64,000 nt of DNA. Source: Silene latifolia (taxonomy: Eukaryota > Streptophyta > Magnoliopsida > Caryophyllales > Caryophyllaceae). The notes beneath the pieces were generated by a model. It had not been told where the DNA came from. It saw only the letters and a list, made by a program, of their open reading frames with translations, and searched no databases. The DNA lies in assembly GCF_048544455.1 (NCBI RefSeq), contig NC_133526.1, positions 1,752,001-1,816,000 on the forward strand. The letters are read 5' to 3'. How positions within the stretch are numbered: the stretch's first letter is position 1; every line of letters starts with the position of its first letter. This document shows positions 23,894 to 37,389 of the stretch, piece by piece. The position numbers and the translations under genes are program-made.

Positions 23894-26536
23894 TGTAATA
23901 CCCCGTATTTTTATATAATAAAATTAATTAAACGGATATTATTTTATATTAATTATTATACATTTATATTACTAGTTATGTCGGGTTAATTGTTAGTCGA
24001 GAATTATGTTAAGTTATCGAGCTAAGTTAATTAAGACGGGTTTATAATGATTCGAAAGGTAAACTAAATAATTAAACATCGGACCCAAAATAATTAAGGG
24101 GACCGTGTCTTTGGGGAATGTAAAGCATGCTTGATTAATTTAATGAAACCTAGACTACCCATACCCCAATCCCACGCCTACACCATAAACAATGCAACCC
24201 ATACTCCCTTGCCTCTCTTTTTCCTTATTAAACCCGACAACCCTCCCCATTTTCGACCATGGTATACACCCCATCTGCACAAAACGAGAGAGAGGAAGAG
24301 AGCATGAGTATTGGTGGTGCAGCAAGGAGGACCTTAGGGTGTTTGTCGACCTGCGTAGGTGGCCCTAGGTGGCGGTAGTGGCGGCAGAAAGGTAAGTATC
24401 CAAACCTTCTCCTCTGTTTTGTTTATATGTCGAGTTATTGGTCATGGTTTCATGTCTTATAAAAGTGTTAATGGTGATTGGTGTCGGGGTGGGGGAAATG
24501 TGTGGTGTGAGGCAAGTATTTTGGTGGTTGTTGGGGTAGTTGTAGGTGGTTAGGGTGGCGGTAATAGGCTGCATTGACAGGGTAGTAGAAACGGGTTTTA
24601 AACTTGGTTTTCAGGCGAGTTCCTAATTGGTCAGGTTTGGGTGGTGTTTGTATCGACCAAAGGGAGGTCGACGGGGTGGTGTGGGGGTGTCAGTGTTCGT
24701 GGGTTGGCGGTGAGCAGGGTCGTGGTTGTTGGACATGAGTTAGAGGATAGCTGCGGTGGTAGTAGGTGGAGAATCAGGGGTGGTTGGTGAGTCACGGCAG
24801 TGAACCAGGCCATTTGGCGGCACTGGTTTGACTCGCCGGAGGGAGTCGACCAGGTGGGGCCTGGTGGTTAGTGATAGGGACGAAGTGGGTGTGGGGACTG
24901 GTGGTTGTCGCGGTGGTGAGGTGGCTGCGGTGGTGTATGTGCGTGGGTGAAGGGGGGCGTGTGAATATCGAGTTGTTTTATTATTTGAAGCGGGTTTTTC
25001 ATATTTAAATCGTTACAATTAAGTAACGAGTCGTATACTTAATTAATTAATTTATTTTCCGAGTATTCTAAATTAATTAATTACTTCCCGAGTACATTAA
25101 AATAAGTGAAGACGGGTTTAAGTCGGGTTGTTTAAGTTGATTGTTCAATTCGGGTTCCTTAAATCATTTAATTCGTTAAATTAGTTATTTAATTTAATTC
25201 CCGAATATTTAAATCATTAAAGACATATTTTGAGTCGGGAATATTTGAGTTGTTCGATGTTGGATTCGGGTTTCTTAAAATCGTATAAGCCGTTTAAATT
25301 ATCGGGTTGGTTTAAGTTCCGAGTTAATTAAAATAAAATAATAATTTAATTACTAGAAACGAGATTTTGAGACGGGCGTGTTAAAATAAAAAGGTTACTA
25401 TATCGGGAATGTTCCACTTTAAGAGATTATACCTTACTAACTTTCTATTTTGGGAAAGTGGGGTCAAATACTAATCGAGTTATTTTAATTATCAGTCGGA
25501 CATAAGTTGGTGTCGGGATTATATTTCGGGAAGACTTCTAATTGAGAGATCTCCATATTTAGTAGTTAGTAATTATAGATATTATAATTGTTTTAGGTGG
25601 CGGATTCGTGAAGGATCGATAATCAATTCATTGCTTTATTTCTGGACTGCTAATTGGATTTGCTGGCACTTGAGGTAGGGGAAATACACTTGTCCTATTA
25701 TCGTTGTTGTTGAATTGTGTTGGTTGGATTCGTGGTTGATTTACGTTATCATTTACATTCGGAAAGGTCATTGACCGAATTGATCATATTGAGTATGATA
25801 TTACAATATCGGATAACTGGCATGATTTTATGATTCATCATTTAATTGATTTATATAACGTATTGCATCAATTTCTTGTGAGCATTCATATGCATTGGAG
25901 TTGGAGGATGTTCTGTGATATGGAACAGAGATTATTCAGGGTCTGTGATATTCAGGGACTGTGATATTCAGGGACTGTGATATTCAGGGACTGTGATATT
26001 CAGGGTCTGTGATATTCAGGGTCTGTGACATGGTGTGGAAGTTATTGATATGGTGTGGAAGTTATTGATATGGTGTGGAAGTATTGTTATGATGTGGGAG
26101 TTATTCAGGGCCTGTGATACGGAGGGGCGGAGTATGTGACGAATTGGAAATGGAGTTATGTATTTTGTTGTCGTACGTATTTTGTTTTCCCTACTCAACC
26201 TCGTGGTTGACCCTGTGTATTCGTGAACACCTGTGATGATCCGTTTTATGGGGAGCAGTCTTGACAGGTTTAAGAGATAGGACGGGAGCTGGATGGGCGT
26301 GAGACATTGGATCAGACGACTTAGTGGCTAGATCATCATTTAGAAGACTTTCACTTTTATTTTGTCAGTTCTTGTAATCGAGTTGAAAAGAGGTTTGTAA
26401 TAATTAAGTTAAAATATTATATAATTGCCTTGGAGTTTAATTTGTTATTCACTACCTCGGGAAACCGAGATGGTAACAGTCCGTTTTATTAGAGAATGTC
26501 TTGACGAGGACTTCTTTTATAAACCGGGGTGTTACA
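23894..26536 (+). repeat. Left LTR (2,643 bp) of the LARD-like element
   Basis: Contains a GT-rich region (24300-24960) and two short tandem arrays: a 16-bp unit TCTGTGATATTCAGGG (about six copies, 25935-26028) and a 20-bp unit ATATGGTGTGGAAGTTATTG (about three copies, 26030-26090). No supportable gene. Confidence 0.9.
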
Positions 26537-29500
26537 AAGTGGTATCAGAGCGAACGATCCTCAGGCCTAAACCAACGAGCCCAATGAACATAGGAAGAGT
26601 CTAAATAAAATGAACACCGAGATAGAACTGTTAGGAGCACACTGAGGTAAGGTTTGAGTTAGGGGCCCCCTCACACCGAACCAGTGGCCCTCTCAGTTTG
26701 ACTCGGACCACCTGAGGGTATACGAGAGAAAAGGGTAGAATAGTTGCTTGAGGTTGAACCTAAGATTTCTACATCATTGCCTAAGTGTTGATTGATGCAT
26801 TGATTACTGCATAATCGAGTTGATATATACCTTGAGACCTATATATTCTAACCATTCTACAGGGCAACGCTACGGTAAGTATTTTGTATGAATGATGACG
26901 TGATCATATAATGTTGGGAAATGAGAAATAAATTTTCGAATTCAGGTTAATAATCAATAAAGTGTTGTGCTAGTCGTGAGCATGAAAATAATTACGAGTC
27001 AATGATAATTACCTAGGTGGATGTTGAATGACGTGCTGATAGTACTAGTGTGACTAAGTAATATGCGGTTGTGTGATCCCAAACCATGATAGGATAATAA
27101 TGTGATAGTAATAAGAAACGCTATTGAATTGTCTGTTTTTAGTCATAGCAATCGTAATGTAGATGTAATGAGTAGATCGAGACGCGAAGGGATTCTATGG
27201 GGTATATGTTTACGTAAGTACAGTGTGAGATCTAAGTTGGTATGAGTTAGTAACAATAGTGTGGTTGAAAGAGTTGGAACATAGTAAATGAAAAACTTAG
27301 TGATGAAACTTGTTTTGGTTGATGTTACTCTTTAATTGACCTTACTACCATTTCTTTTCTGTTTATCGCCTATTGATGAAAATTTTATGAAAGGTAGCCT
27401 CGTCAGTTAGCGTTCATTTAGCGTTGGTTTCATACTTATAAGATATACAGACTAGGAGTAATAATTATTTTAGTGAACTGTGGTTAGGAAGTTCTGTGCA
27501 GTGATATTTTGACCAACGATTTTGTTAAAACCCTCATTTAAATGGTATTAATAATTCTCGCCTAATTCCAACTCCATCGATCGTAAAATTCATATATGTG
27601 TTCAAATTGATAAGCCATGAAAAATCTTGATGTCTCAATATTAAATAATAAGTTTTGCAAACTGATCCAAGATTTGGACTAATAGCTGTCACATGGTATT
27701 CTTGTGCTTTGAACCTAATTCTTTTCCCTGTGATTTTAACTCTCCGTGTTTTGTAAAAGTAATACGAATCAAGTTTTAATCGAACGGTTATTTATTCGTG
27801 ATCTTTGAAAGTTACAACGTGAATCAAGACTTTTAAAACATGTGTTCTAGGTTGAGTCTTCATGCAGTGTGTGAATAATTCCCGAGCTTTAATAATGTGA
27901 ACTTATAATGTCCTTGTATGATGATAGTAGCAGTCATGTTCAGTAGTTACGTATCTCAACCAGTGATAAAAATTGAAGTGTAGTTGATAAATTGTTAGCG
28001 TGATGGTACGAGTAAAATTGAATAAATTAATTTGATTCGTAATCGAGGATGGAATATTTTATACGAGTCCAGTTGTTACATGTTTTATATATGTTGGGTA
28101 TGTTGTAATATCTCTGGTGTGTTCAACAAAATTGCATAGTGGTCGAATATATAAATATAAGCTACAGTGTCATATCGTAGTAAAGTCAATGGCGTTAAAA
28201 GTCAATTTGATCGTCCTAATATACTCGCATGAATATGATAATAATTATGTTTAAATGTTTACACATGGATGGTAGTAACGAGTATGTCTAAAATGTTCAC
28301 AAACGTAGGATGCATCTGAGTCCTAATGTCGTTCATATGAGTCGGTGTGCCTATAGTTATACTTATAACTTTCATTTCATTAAACTATTTCAGTGGACCT
28401 AAACCTAGGACATGATAAATAAACAGTGTTGTTAATTCTTAGGGGATATGTTCATCATTATATCGTCATAAAATACTAATGGGATTCTTGCAAATGTAGG
28501 AGCATGATATAAAAGAAACTGATTGATATAATGCGACAGTTGGCATATCTGTATTCTCGAGTCATTACCATCAATTATATTTTAATAAAGATTGTTTATG
28601 ATAACCATGTTGGCAATATTATAATGGGATAACCCTTTGATGATTCACCTGATATACGTTGGTTTAAAGGATAGTCGTTAAGGTACGTCTAATTGAGCCG
28701 TGAATATAACTGAGTAAAGAAGCACAACTAAAACCCTGATGTTGAGGTAATAGTCGTTCATTAATAAAGATAGGACTGAAATGAATAAGATGAACCTGTA
28801 ATTTACAATATAGGAGTCGACACCTCAACTTGTTTTGTTTAAAGGAATTGTATTAAATTAAGTTTATCTGATTTTGAGTTTCGTAGTAAGCTATAAATGA
28901 GTTCTATGATGGCCCTGTTATAAGAATATGTTAAGAAAATTAGTCACCATCCTGTATGAAGGTAAGAGTTTAGAAAAATGAAGTTAGATTTTGCCGTGTG
29001 AGTATAAATTCGGAATGAGATTTCCAGCCAATGTCTGTTTGTAAGTGTCCATGATAATTGCTAGTCTGGAGGAATGAAACTAGAACGGAGTCACAAGTAG
29101 TGGGATAATTTAGTCATGTGGTTTGTTCATGTAGCGAGTTAGTGGGTTGTGGCTAGTTACAAATGTCAAAACGGGAAAGGTAACGTGATGATTTAAGGGA
29201 GTTGTGTGTTAACATGGTAAGTTGATATTAGCATAACATATAATGAATATTGTAAAATTTGTGTAGTTAAATACATCTAATTTGTTATGTCATGGTGTTG
29301 GGTACAGTCAAATATATTTAAAACCAAGAACGAAATTTTATGAATGATAGTCTGGCATGTTAACCTTCCAATATTGTTGTTTACTCACTTGTGTGTGACC
29401 CGACCAATAAGTTATAAAATTTGCCAATCAATGGCATTCGTCATTTATGAATAAGTGCCAAACCTTTGCGATGAGGATTGAAAATATTTTGGGACGATAA

Positions 29501-30462
29501 GTACTGCGAAACTGGTTGTCTTCATTTGTTATCGGTGATTCTGTGCATTGACCTGAACTTGTACAATTAAGCAAAGGAAAGTCAGATTGGACCTATTAGG
29601 TTATAATTTTTACATAAATCGAGTTATCAAAGTGTTGACCATAATTCTTTTCGCATGTTGATGGATTCCCCGGGGTTTCTAAAGTAGGAGATTACAATGA
29701 TTGATGAGATAAATAATTACTAATGATTTTAATGGTAACGGTAGCTTCCTCGAAAGAGTTGGTATATTGGTTGTCTTGGGTAAGGATTAGTTAACTTGAA
29801 CGTGAGTTGTGAATCTTTTATTCACTTGCAGTCGATAACAGTAGCTTGAGAACTTTTGTTATAATAATGAAGGTTACGGGGACGTAACCATGCTTTTAGT
29901 TGGGTAGGATTGTAAAATCTTGATGCTTAATTTGCACTTGTTTGTAGATTATAGTTGACCAAGTTAATGTTTAGTTGTGGGGTACCTATGCAAATGAGTT
30001 CTACATGCTTTGTTCCTACTTCGGTTAGTTGGTTGATGTGAAAAAGGAGAGTGTGATTAAACTACTGGTATTGAGTTAGGAGTTGTGGGGCCTTTGAGCC
30101 GAGTTATGTTTACGGTCCAGTGCGACCATGGTTGATGAGTTATGTTGAATTTGAGATCGGAATTGAGATGGAAGATGACAGTGTTCTCAGATGATTATTT
30201 AGTTGTTATACAATTGTGTTCTCAAGTAGTTATTAATTTTAATTAATTGGTTAAGTAATGATGAGTTAAACTTCGGGACGAAGTTTATTTTTAGGAGGGC
30301 AGAATGTAACATTCCGTATTTGTTACGTTTATTTGATGTGTCAAAAGTGTGTGTTAACCGTGTTAGAAATGCGTGACGTCTGTATGGACGATATACAATA
30401 CTTTCTGAGGTTTGAGTATGGGAGCGAACTTCGGGACGAAGTTCATTTTAAGGGGGGAAGAC
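26537..30462 (+). other. Non-coding interior of the LARD-like element
   Basis: 3.9 kb without a coding frame. Near 30265-30330 is a second, diverged polypurine-tract-plus-LTR-start motif (CTTCGGGACGAAGTTT, AGGAGGGCAGAA, TGTAACATTCCGTATTTG). Confidence 0.8.
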
Positions 30463-33108
30463 TGTAATACCCCGTATTTTTATATAATAAAATTAATTAA
30501 ACGGATATTATTTTATATTAATTATTATACATTTATATTACTAGTTATGTCGGGTTAATTGTTAGTCGAGAATTATGTTAAGTTATCGAGCTAAGTTAAT
30601 TAAGACGGGTTTATAATGATTCGAAAGGTAAACTAAATAATTAAACATCGGACCCAAAATAATTAAGGGGACCGTGTCTTTGGGGAATGTAAAGCATGCT
30701 TGATTAATTTAATGAAACCTAGACTACCCATACCCCAATCCCACGCCTACACCATAAACAATGCAACCCATACTCCCTTGCCTCTCTTTTTCCTTATTAA
30801 ACCCGACAACCCTCCCCATTTTCGACCATGGTATACACCCCATCTGCACAAAACGAGAGAGAGGAAGAGAGCATGAGTATTGGTGGTGCAGCAAGGAGGA
30901 CCTTAGGGTGTTTGTCGACCTGCGTAGGTGGCCCTAGGTGGCGGTAGTGGCGGCAGAAAGGTAAGTATCCAAACCTTCTCCTCTGTTTTGTTTATATGTC
31001 GAGTTATTGGTCATGGTTTCATGTCTTATAAAAGTGTTAATGGTGATTGGTGTCGGGGTGGGGGAAATGTGTGGTGTGAGGCAAGTATTTTGGTGGTTGT
31101 TGGGGTAGTTGTAGGTGGTTAGGGTGGCGGTAATAGGCTGCATTGACAGGGTAGTAGAAACGGGTTTTAAACTTGGTTTTCAGGCGAGTTCCTAATTGGT
31201 CAGGTTTGGGTGGTGTTTGTATCGACCAAAGGGAGGTCGACGGGGTGGTGTGGGGGTGTCAGTGTTCGTGGGTTGGCGGTGAGCAGGGTCGTGGTTGTTG
31301 GACATGAGTTAGAGGATAGCTGCGGTGGTAGTAGGTGGAGAATCAGGGGTGGTTGGTGAGTCACGGCAGTGAACCAGGCCATTTGGCGGCACTGGTTTGA
31401 CTCGCCGGAGGGAGTCGACCAGGTGGGGCCTGGTGGTTAGTGATAGGGACGAAGTGGGTGTGGGGACTGGTGGTTGTCGCGGTGGTGAGGTGGCTGCGGT
31501 GGTGTATGTGCGTGGGTGAAGGGGGGGCGTGTGAATATCGAGTTGTTTTATTATTTCGAAGCGGGTTTTTCATATTTAAATCGTTACAATTCGTAACGAG
31601 TCGTATACTTAATTAATTAATTTATTTTCCGAGTATTCTAAATTAATTAATTACTTCCCGAGTACATTAAAATAAGTGAAGACGGGTTTAAGTCGGGTTG
31701 TTTAAGTTGATTGTTCAATTCGGGTTCCTTAAATCATTTAATTCGTTAAATTAGTTATTTAATTTAATTCCCGAATATTTAAATCATTAAAGACATATTT
31801 TGAGTCGGGAATATTTGAGTTGTTCGATGTTGGATTCGGGTTTCTTAAAATCGTATAAGCCGTTTAAATTATCGGGTTGGTTTAAGTTCCGAGTTAATTA
31901 AAATAAAATAATAATTTAATTACTAGAAACGAGATTTTGAGACGGGCGTGTTAAAATAAAAAGGTTACTATATCGGGAATGTTCCACTTTAAGAGATTAT
32001 ACCTTACTAACTTTCTATTTTGGGAAAGTGGGGTCAAATACTAATCGAGTTATTTTAATTATCAGTCGGACATAAGTTGGTGTCGGGATTATATTTCGGG
32101 AAGACTTCTAATTGAGAGATCTCCATATTTAGTAGTTAGTAATTATAGATATTATAATTGTTTTAGGTGGCGGATTCGTGAAGGATCGATAATCAATTCA
32201 TTGCTTTATTTACTCGACTCGCTAATTGGATTTGTTTGGCACTTGAGGTAGGGAAATACACTTGTCCTATTATCGTTGTTGTTGAATTGTGTTGGTTGGA
32301 TTCGTGGTTGATTTACGTTATCATTTACATTCGGAAAGGTCATTGACCGAATTGATCATATTGAGTATGATATTACAATATCGGATAACTGGCATGATTT
32401 TATGATTCATCATTTAATTGATTTATATAACGTATTGCATCAATTTCTTGTGAGCATTCATATGCATTGGAGTTGGAGGATGTTCTGTGATATGGAACAG
32501 AGATTATTCAGGGTCTGTGATATTCAGGGACTGTGATATTCAGGGACTGTGATATTCAGGGACTGTGATATTCAGGGTCTGTGATATTCAGGGTCTGTGA
32601 CATGGTGTGGAAGTTATTGATATGGTGTGGAAGTTATTGATATGGTGTGGAAGTATTGTTATGATGTGGGAGTTATTCAGGGCCTGTGATACGGAGGGGC
32701 GGAGTATGTGACGAATTGGAAATGGAGTTATGTATTTTGTTGTCGTACGTATTTTGTTTTCCCTACTCAACCTCGTGGTTGACCCTGTGTATTCGTGAAC
32801 ACCTGTGATGATCCGTTTTATGGGGAGCAGTCTTGACAGGTTTAAGAGATAGGACGGGAGCTGGATGGGCGTGAGACATTGGATCAGACGACTTAGTGGC
32901 TAGATCATCATTTAGAAGACTTTCACTTTTATTTTGTCAGTTCTTGTAATCGAGTTGAAAAGAGGTTTGTAATAATTAAGTTAAAATATTATATAATTGC
33001 CTTGGAGTTTAATTTGTTATTCACTACCTCGGGAAACCGAGATGGTAACAGTCCGTTTTATTAGAGAATGTCTTGACGAGGACTTCTTTTATAAACCGGG
33101 GTGTTACA
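30463..33108 (+). repeat. Right LTR (2,646 bp) of the LARD-like element
   Basis: Near-identical to the left LTR, including both short tandem arrays. Ends GGGTGTTACA next to the CTATT target duplication. Confidence 0.9.
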
Positions 33109-33300
33109 CTATTGCCCTAATTATAAGTCTAATAATAGTAAGTATTTTTACCCCGAATACTATGGAGTGCGGAGTATATTCTCTTTTAATTTGTTATTTA
33201 AATATGAAAGACGCAATACCAGCCATCAACATACATAGTGTGAAGTAAGGCTCTTTATTGTACGTAGATTAGATAGGTGGTTGTGATATGGAAAATGAAA

Positions 33301-33423
33301 GGGCGTCATCGGGTGACATCTAAAATGGGAGTCACTCTCTCACATGAGGTGAGTGGGAACCCCATCAATTAAAAATGGTTGTGAGAGGGTGGCACTCAAT
33401 TTGGGCGTCACCCGACGACGCCC
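33301..33423. mobile_element. Short foldback MITE
   Basis: 123 bp with inverted ends GGGCGTCATCGGGTGAC and GTCACCCGACGACGCCC. Non-coding; no clear target duplication, so class undecided. Confidence 0.6.
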
Positions 33424-33435
33424 TATCACTATCCT

Positions 33436-34194
33436 CAGGGGCGAAGCCAGGAATTTTTATTTGGGGTAGCGAATATCTTAAAGTTATACTATTTGAAAAT
33501 TAAAAATCGTAAAAATGTTACATCCTACTATGCAACATATAAAGGCTTGGAGGTTTCGTTGTATAGTTCAACTTATCATTATATTATTTTGTAAAAATAA
33601 TTTTTATTTTTGCATTGTAACTTACAATAAATTGAACATTTTTTTAATGTAATGGGATAAACATTTTCATAGAATCAACAACTTATCTTTATTCTTATTT
33701 TTCGACATTCTTTTGGTTCGGGCTTTACACCGTCATTGAAAGAAAATTTAATCATTTTAGGGCAAAAATAAATTCTTAATACCCTAAAATAATGAATGTT
33801 GACAATTTGAAAATTAGCAAAAAATAACAATAAATTAATTAAATAACCAAAACTAAATCAGGTGTATTAAATAATTTAATAAGGAAGTTTATTGATTTGT
33901 TGTAGATTCTCGTTCCAATCACAGAAACCTTTAATGAGGTCATTGAAAAAGTCAAAAATAACAAAAAAAATTGAGGACAGTGGGATTCGAACCTTAGTTG
34001 TGTTGCATCAAAAACTACTATTTATACCAAGCTACTACTGAAGCACATCTACTTTGTTGTTTAACTTATACACCTCATTATAATTATTCTTTCCTTAATC
34101 ACATTTGGGGTAGCTAAAACACGACTTATTTATTGATTTTTTTTAACTTGGGGTAGCGGCCGCTACCCTTTGCTACCTACTAGCTTCGCCCCTG
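33436..34194. mobile_element. Non-autonomous hAT element
   Basis: 759 bp with ends CAGGGGCGAAGCCAGGAA and TAGCTTCGCCCCTG and an exact 8-bp target duplication ACTATCCT (33428-33435, 34195-34202). CAGGG ends and 8-bp targets fit hAT. AT-rich interior with no transposase frame. Confidence 0.85.
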
Positions 34195-34340
34195 ACTATC
34201 CTTGTGATATTAGTATATACTACTCCGTATATGTTCAGAATTTGGTTTAACACGTATAAATATCACATGTGAGCATACTATGTTGATAGAAGGCGAGAGA
34301 TTTTATCACTTTATTATTACTCCCTCTATCCCGGTTATTA

Positions 34341-34398
34341 AGGAGTTACTCATTCTATGTCATCAACTGAGGAGTTACTCATTCTATGTCATCAATTG
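34341..34398. repeat. Short tandem duplication
   Basis: Two copies of a unit of about 29 bp reading GGAGTTACTCATTCTATGTC. It directly follows a broken Stowaway-like end (ACTCCCTCTATCCCGGTTATT). Non-coding. Confidence 0.65.
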
Positions 34399-34499
34399 AT
34401 TCAACTGATTTTAGAGTACAATGTCCTTAGGCTTATGAAGTGTGTTTTATTAGTATTATGTCTTTGTTTGGGAGCGGTTCAGACCCATTTTCATAGTTT

Positions 34500-35164
34500 T
34501 ACTATAAATTCATGGTTAGTGAGTAGTCTCTTAGTCTAGGGTTTAATTAAAACCTAATGTACCAACTATGAATTGATCTCAGTTAATTTCCCAAGTTGTT
34601 ATTTCACATGCATCTACGTTTAATTAGGGCTTCTTAATTCTTATTAGGACTATTCTCTACTGACAGCCTGTTCTAAGATACGAATTGATTACTTCCGACA
34701 TATATGATTGTAATTAATTAATACTCGCTCCCGGCCTCAGTCACTATGTTCGATTATATGCTAGCGGAGATGTATGTTAAACTCTAGGCCGGCTTTGTAT
34801 CTGTCATGAATTCGCGCGTAGCTCAGCTACCGCATACTATTATGATTGAGTCATGACTCATAAGTGTAAATAAAGAGATAAAATAAGAAACAAGTCTCAT
34901 TACCAAACCCAATTACAAGGACGCAGCTTAACGTAAGGTGCATTACAGAAAGACAAACATACAGAAAAGCTAGGGTTTAAGTAGATAACTAGATATGCAT
35001 GCAAGGCCGATGGCAAGGCACAGTAGTACGTACCGCCATGCATGCATGCTTTAGAAGATTGCATGACACGCATTATTATTTAGGTTGAAAACAAAAGTAC
35101 GTAATTAAGTAGCTTGTAATCCTCCATTCATATGATTAAGAATGGACATTAATTTGTATGTTAA
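34500..35164. repeat. Duplicated 3' flank of copy 3
   Basis: Matches 20930-21580 in the same orientation and 38640-39300 inverted. Contains the inverted pair GTACCGCCATGCATGCATGC/GCATGCAAGGCCGATGGC. No gene. Confidence 0.7.
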
Positions 35165-35548
35165 TCAAGGGCAAGTGAAGTTGGGGATGTTACAGGCATT
35201 GATAAGAACAGCGAGCTCTTTGTTAAGATCAGCGGTGCTAAGTAAACCGCCAAGAAGGCCACCGAGGCCAAGAAGGCCACCAAGGGTGGAACCAAGAAGG
35301 GAACCAACGAGACCGGTGCAGATGCAGACTTGTGCATTAGCAGCCACAAGCCCACTGATAAGGGAACAACAAGGAGTTCCGGCTTGGTAACCCAAAGTTA
35401 CACCCACCAACGGTATTTGTACACAGATGTCGAGTGTTGGGCACGGTGTTGTTGTTCCTGGTATATATGTTGCATTTGCTGTCACAAATGCAAACATGGC
35501 TAGGTTTACTAGCATCATTGCTGCTACTGCCTTGGTGTTGGACCCCAT
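35165..35548 (-). CDS. Small secreted hydrophobic eight-cysteine protein, copy 3
   Basis: 127 aa; differs from copy 2 at T38 and Y54 only, both between the second and third cysteines or beside the first. Signal peptide, eight cysteines and Leu/Gly run unchanged. It is the innermost gene of the left arm and faces head-to-head with copy 4, 2.7 kb away on the other strand. The TATA box is canonical. Intronless, intact. Confidence 0.87.
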   Translation of the reverse strand: MGSNTKAVAAMMLVNLAMFAFVTANATYIPGTTTPCPTLDICVQIPLVGVTLGYQAGTPCCSLISGLVAANAQVCICTGLVGSLLGSTLGGLLGLGGLLGGLLSTADLNKELAVLINACNIPNFTCP

Positions 35549-35659
35549 TTTTCGTATCGAAATTAAAATGGATTAATATTAATAATTTTGTGTGGTTATT
35601 GTTTTTGTTGCTTGGAATTGGATTTGGATTTGATGATGAACTCTTCTTCTTCTACTACT

Positions 35660-35668
35660 CCTTTTATA
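35660..35668 (-). promoter_or_regulatory. TATA box of copy 3
   Basis: TATAAAAGG on the minus strand, 112 bp before the start codon, in the shared context GCCTATAAAAGGAG. Confidence 0.75.
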
Positions 35669-36016
35669 GGCTTCATCAAGGTTAATTTCGTCATTTCACT
35701 CGATTCCTATTTAATCACCACCTTAATACTTAATTACCACTTTCATTATCATATTCATATGTACTTAATAAACCCTAATTCATGCCACCATTGACATTGT
35801 TTTGTGCATTATTATTGATCCTATACTTACGCAGCTGTATTCATGCGTCGGCCGCGCGCAGTGCAAGTGAACGAACTCATATATATAATTTATTACGAGT
35901 ACTTAAGATGTACGAATTGAACCCCTTTGCTTCTTTTTGCCCTCTTATATGCCTTTGATTTTTTAAAGAAGGTTCCCTTAGAACTACGGAATACTCCATA
36001 TAGATAGTCAAGTTGG

Positions 36017-36019
<3 letters not shown>

Positions 36020-36057
<38 letters not shown>
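36020..36057. repeat. Poly(T) tract, 38 bp
   Basis: Homopolymer near the centre of the inverted array. No target duplication found to mark it as a retroposon tail. Confidence 0.8.
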
Positions 36058-36058
<1 letters not shown>

Positions 36059-37171
36059 TGGAAAGACGGAACTTAATTTGAACCCCTGACTCAAAGAACT
36101 ATATGTGCTCAAATTCGACTTGTGAGATTTTAGGGGGATTTCAGGATTTGAACCCCTGACTCGACTTACTATTGAATATGGATCCTCTCCATTTTTTTTT
36201 TCATTTTCTTTCAATAGAACAAATTTATATCAATATTACTTTTCAGCCTCATCAAGCAACTGACCGTTAGATTTATGTTACGGAATAAAATCTGACCATT
36301 AAAATGAAATGGAGTTGATCGAAATTGTCCTAGAGATCTCTTCGGCTTTAATTTTTATGAGTTAAGATCGCGTCTTATGGTTTCCATACATGTCATAACA
36401 GTCCTCTAACATCCAATATACAGAGTTAAAAATATGACATCCACCCGGTGATATTAACTTTTGATACCAATTTAACACAATGACATTTGATTATTTTGAT
36501 AATATATGATTATGCTACTCATATTAAATTATTTTATGTGAGTATGGTGGTACGTACCGAACTCAGCATCAGGCCGCTTGCACGCTGGTATTGAAGCATT
36601 TCTCATTTGTCACTGTTAAGTTCATTGTACAAGTGTTGGTTCTTTGTATGTACTAGTATTAATATTGTAGTTTATATAGAACATATCAAAGTATCGTATT
36701 CTAGAATCGGGGTCTTTTGCCAAAAATGATTTTCAAGATAACAATTGTACAAAATTATTTCTCAAACTAATCATTATTACTCAAATTTTTTTTGTTTCAA
36801 ATCATTATTACTCAATTAATCATCAAAAAATTCAATAAAAATATTTCCTCTAAATTGTCTTCATTTCACTTAGCTTCATGCCTTCCTTTTCTTGTACTAC
36901 ACAATTGCAAATAATAGGAATAATTATAATAGTTGGGCTTCAACCATCACCTTAAGGTTTTGGTTGAGTTGGTTCATCTATCAGCAAAAACTTCTAATTT
37001 CAGCTTATGTAATTAGCTACTAAAAGAACTTTAAATTAGTAGATACAAGATTCCTAAAAAACTTGATGGATAAATTAAATTAAAAAAAAAAAAAACTCTC
37101 TTGTAAGATGGTTAACAAATCATATTGACATAATAGTTCTTTGAGTGAAAGATCTGACAATTTGAGTTAGT

Positions 37172-37389
37172 TGTTGTGCGGAAGCGTGAATATCCCGTGT
37201 TGGGTCTCTGCTGCATCTGTCTCCACTGTCCATAATAGTACGATATTGTCTGCTTTGGGCCAAGTCCTCACGGATTTACTCTTGGGCTCCTTCCCAAAAG
37301 GCCTCGTACTATTATATTTAGTAGATACTTATAGAGATGATCTTCCATCTTTATTCTACCGATGTGGGACATGAGTTTGCACCCTAACA
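37172..37389 (-). repeat. Solo LTR of the TRIM family found whole at 56957-57845
   Basis: 218 bp, on the minus strand TGTTAGGGTGCAAACTC to CCGCACAACA, the same length as the LTRs of the complete TRIM and clearly homologous, with roughly a dozen differences, so older. No exact target duplication is visible. Confidence 0.85.

Larger units (their letters stand above)
23894..33108 (+). mobile_element. Large non-coding LTR retrotransposon (LARD-like), Ty3/Gypsy-like ends
   Basis: 9,215 bp. Two LTRs of about 2.64 kb, TGTAATACCCCG to GGGTGTTACA, flanked by an exact 5-bp target duplication CTATT (23889-23893, 33109-33113). A primer-binding site AGTGGTATCAGAGC (initiator Met tRNA type) follows the left LTR. 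A polypurine tract (AAGGGGGGAAGA) precedes the right LTR after CTTCGGGACGAAGTTC, a context I associate with chromovirus-type Ty3/Gypsy elements. The 3.9-kb interior has no reading frame resembling gag or pol, so it must rely on proteins from elsewhere. The LTRs differ at only about six small places, so the insertion is recent, of the order of a few hundred thousand years at usual plant rates. Structurally whole as a non-autonomous element. Confidence 0.9.

Noticed and set aside
24359-24553. Short frames in the 2.6-kb LTRs, present twice
   Set aside because: They come from GT-rich low-complexity DNA; duplication is due to the two LTRs, not to conservation of a gene.
25935-26090. CRISPR-like array of short repeats
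   Set aside because: Units are directly adjoining without spacers and lie in a plant LTR; simple tandem repeats.
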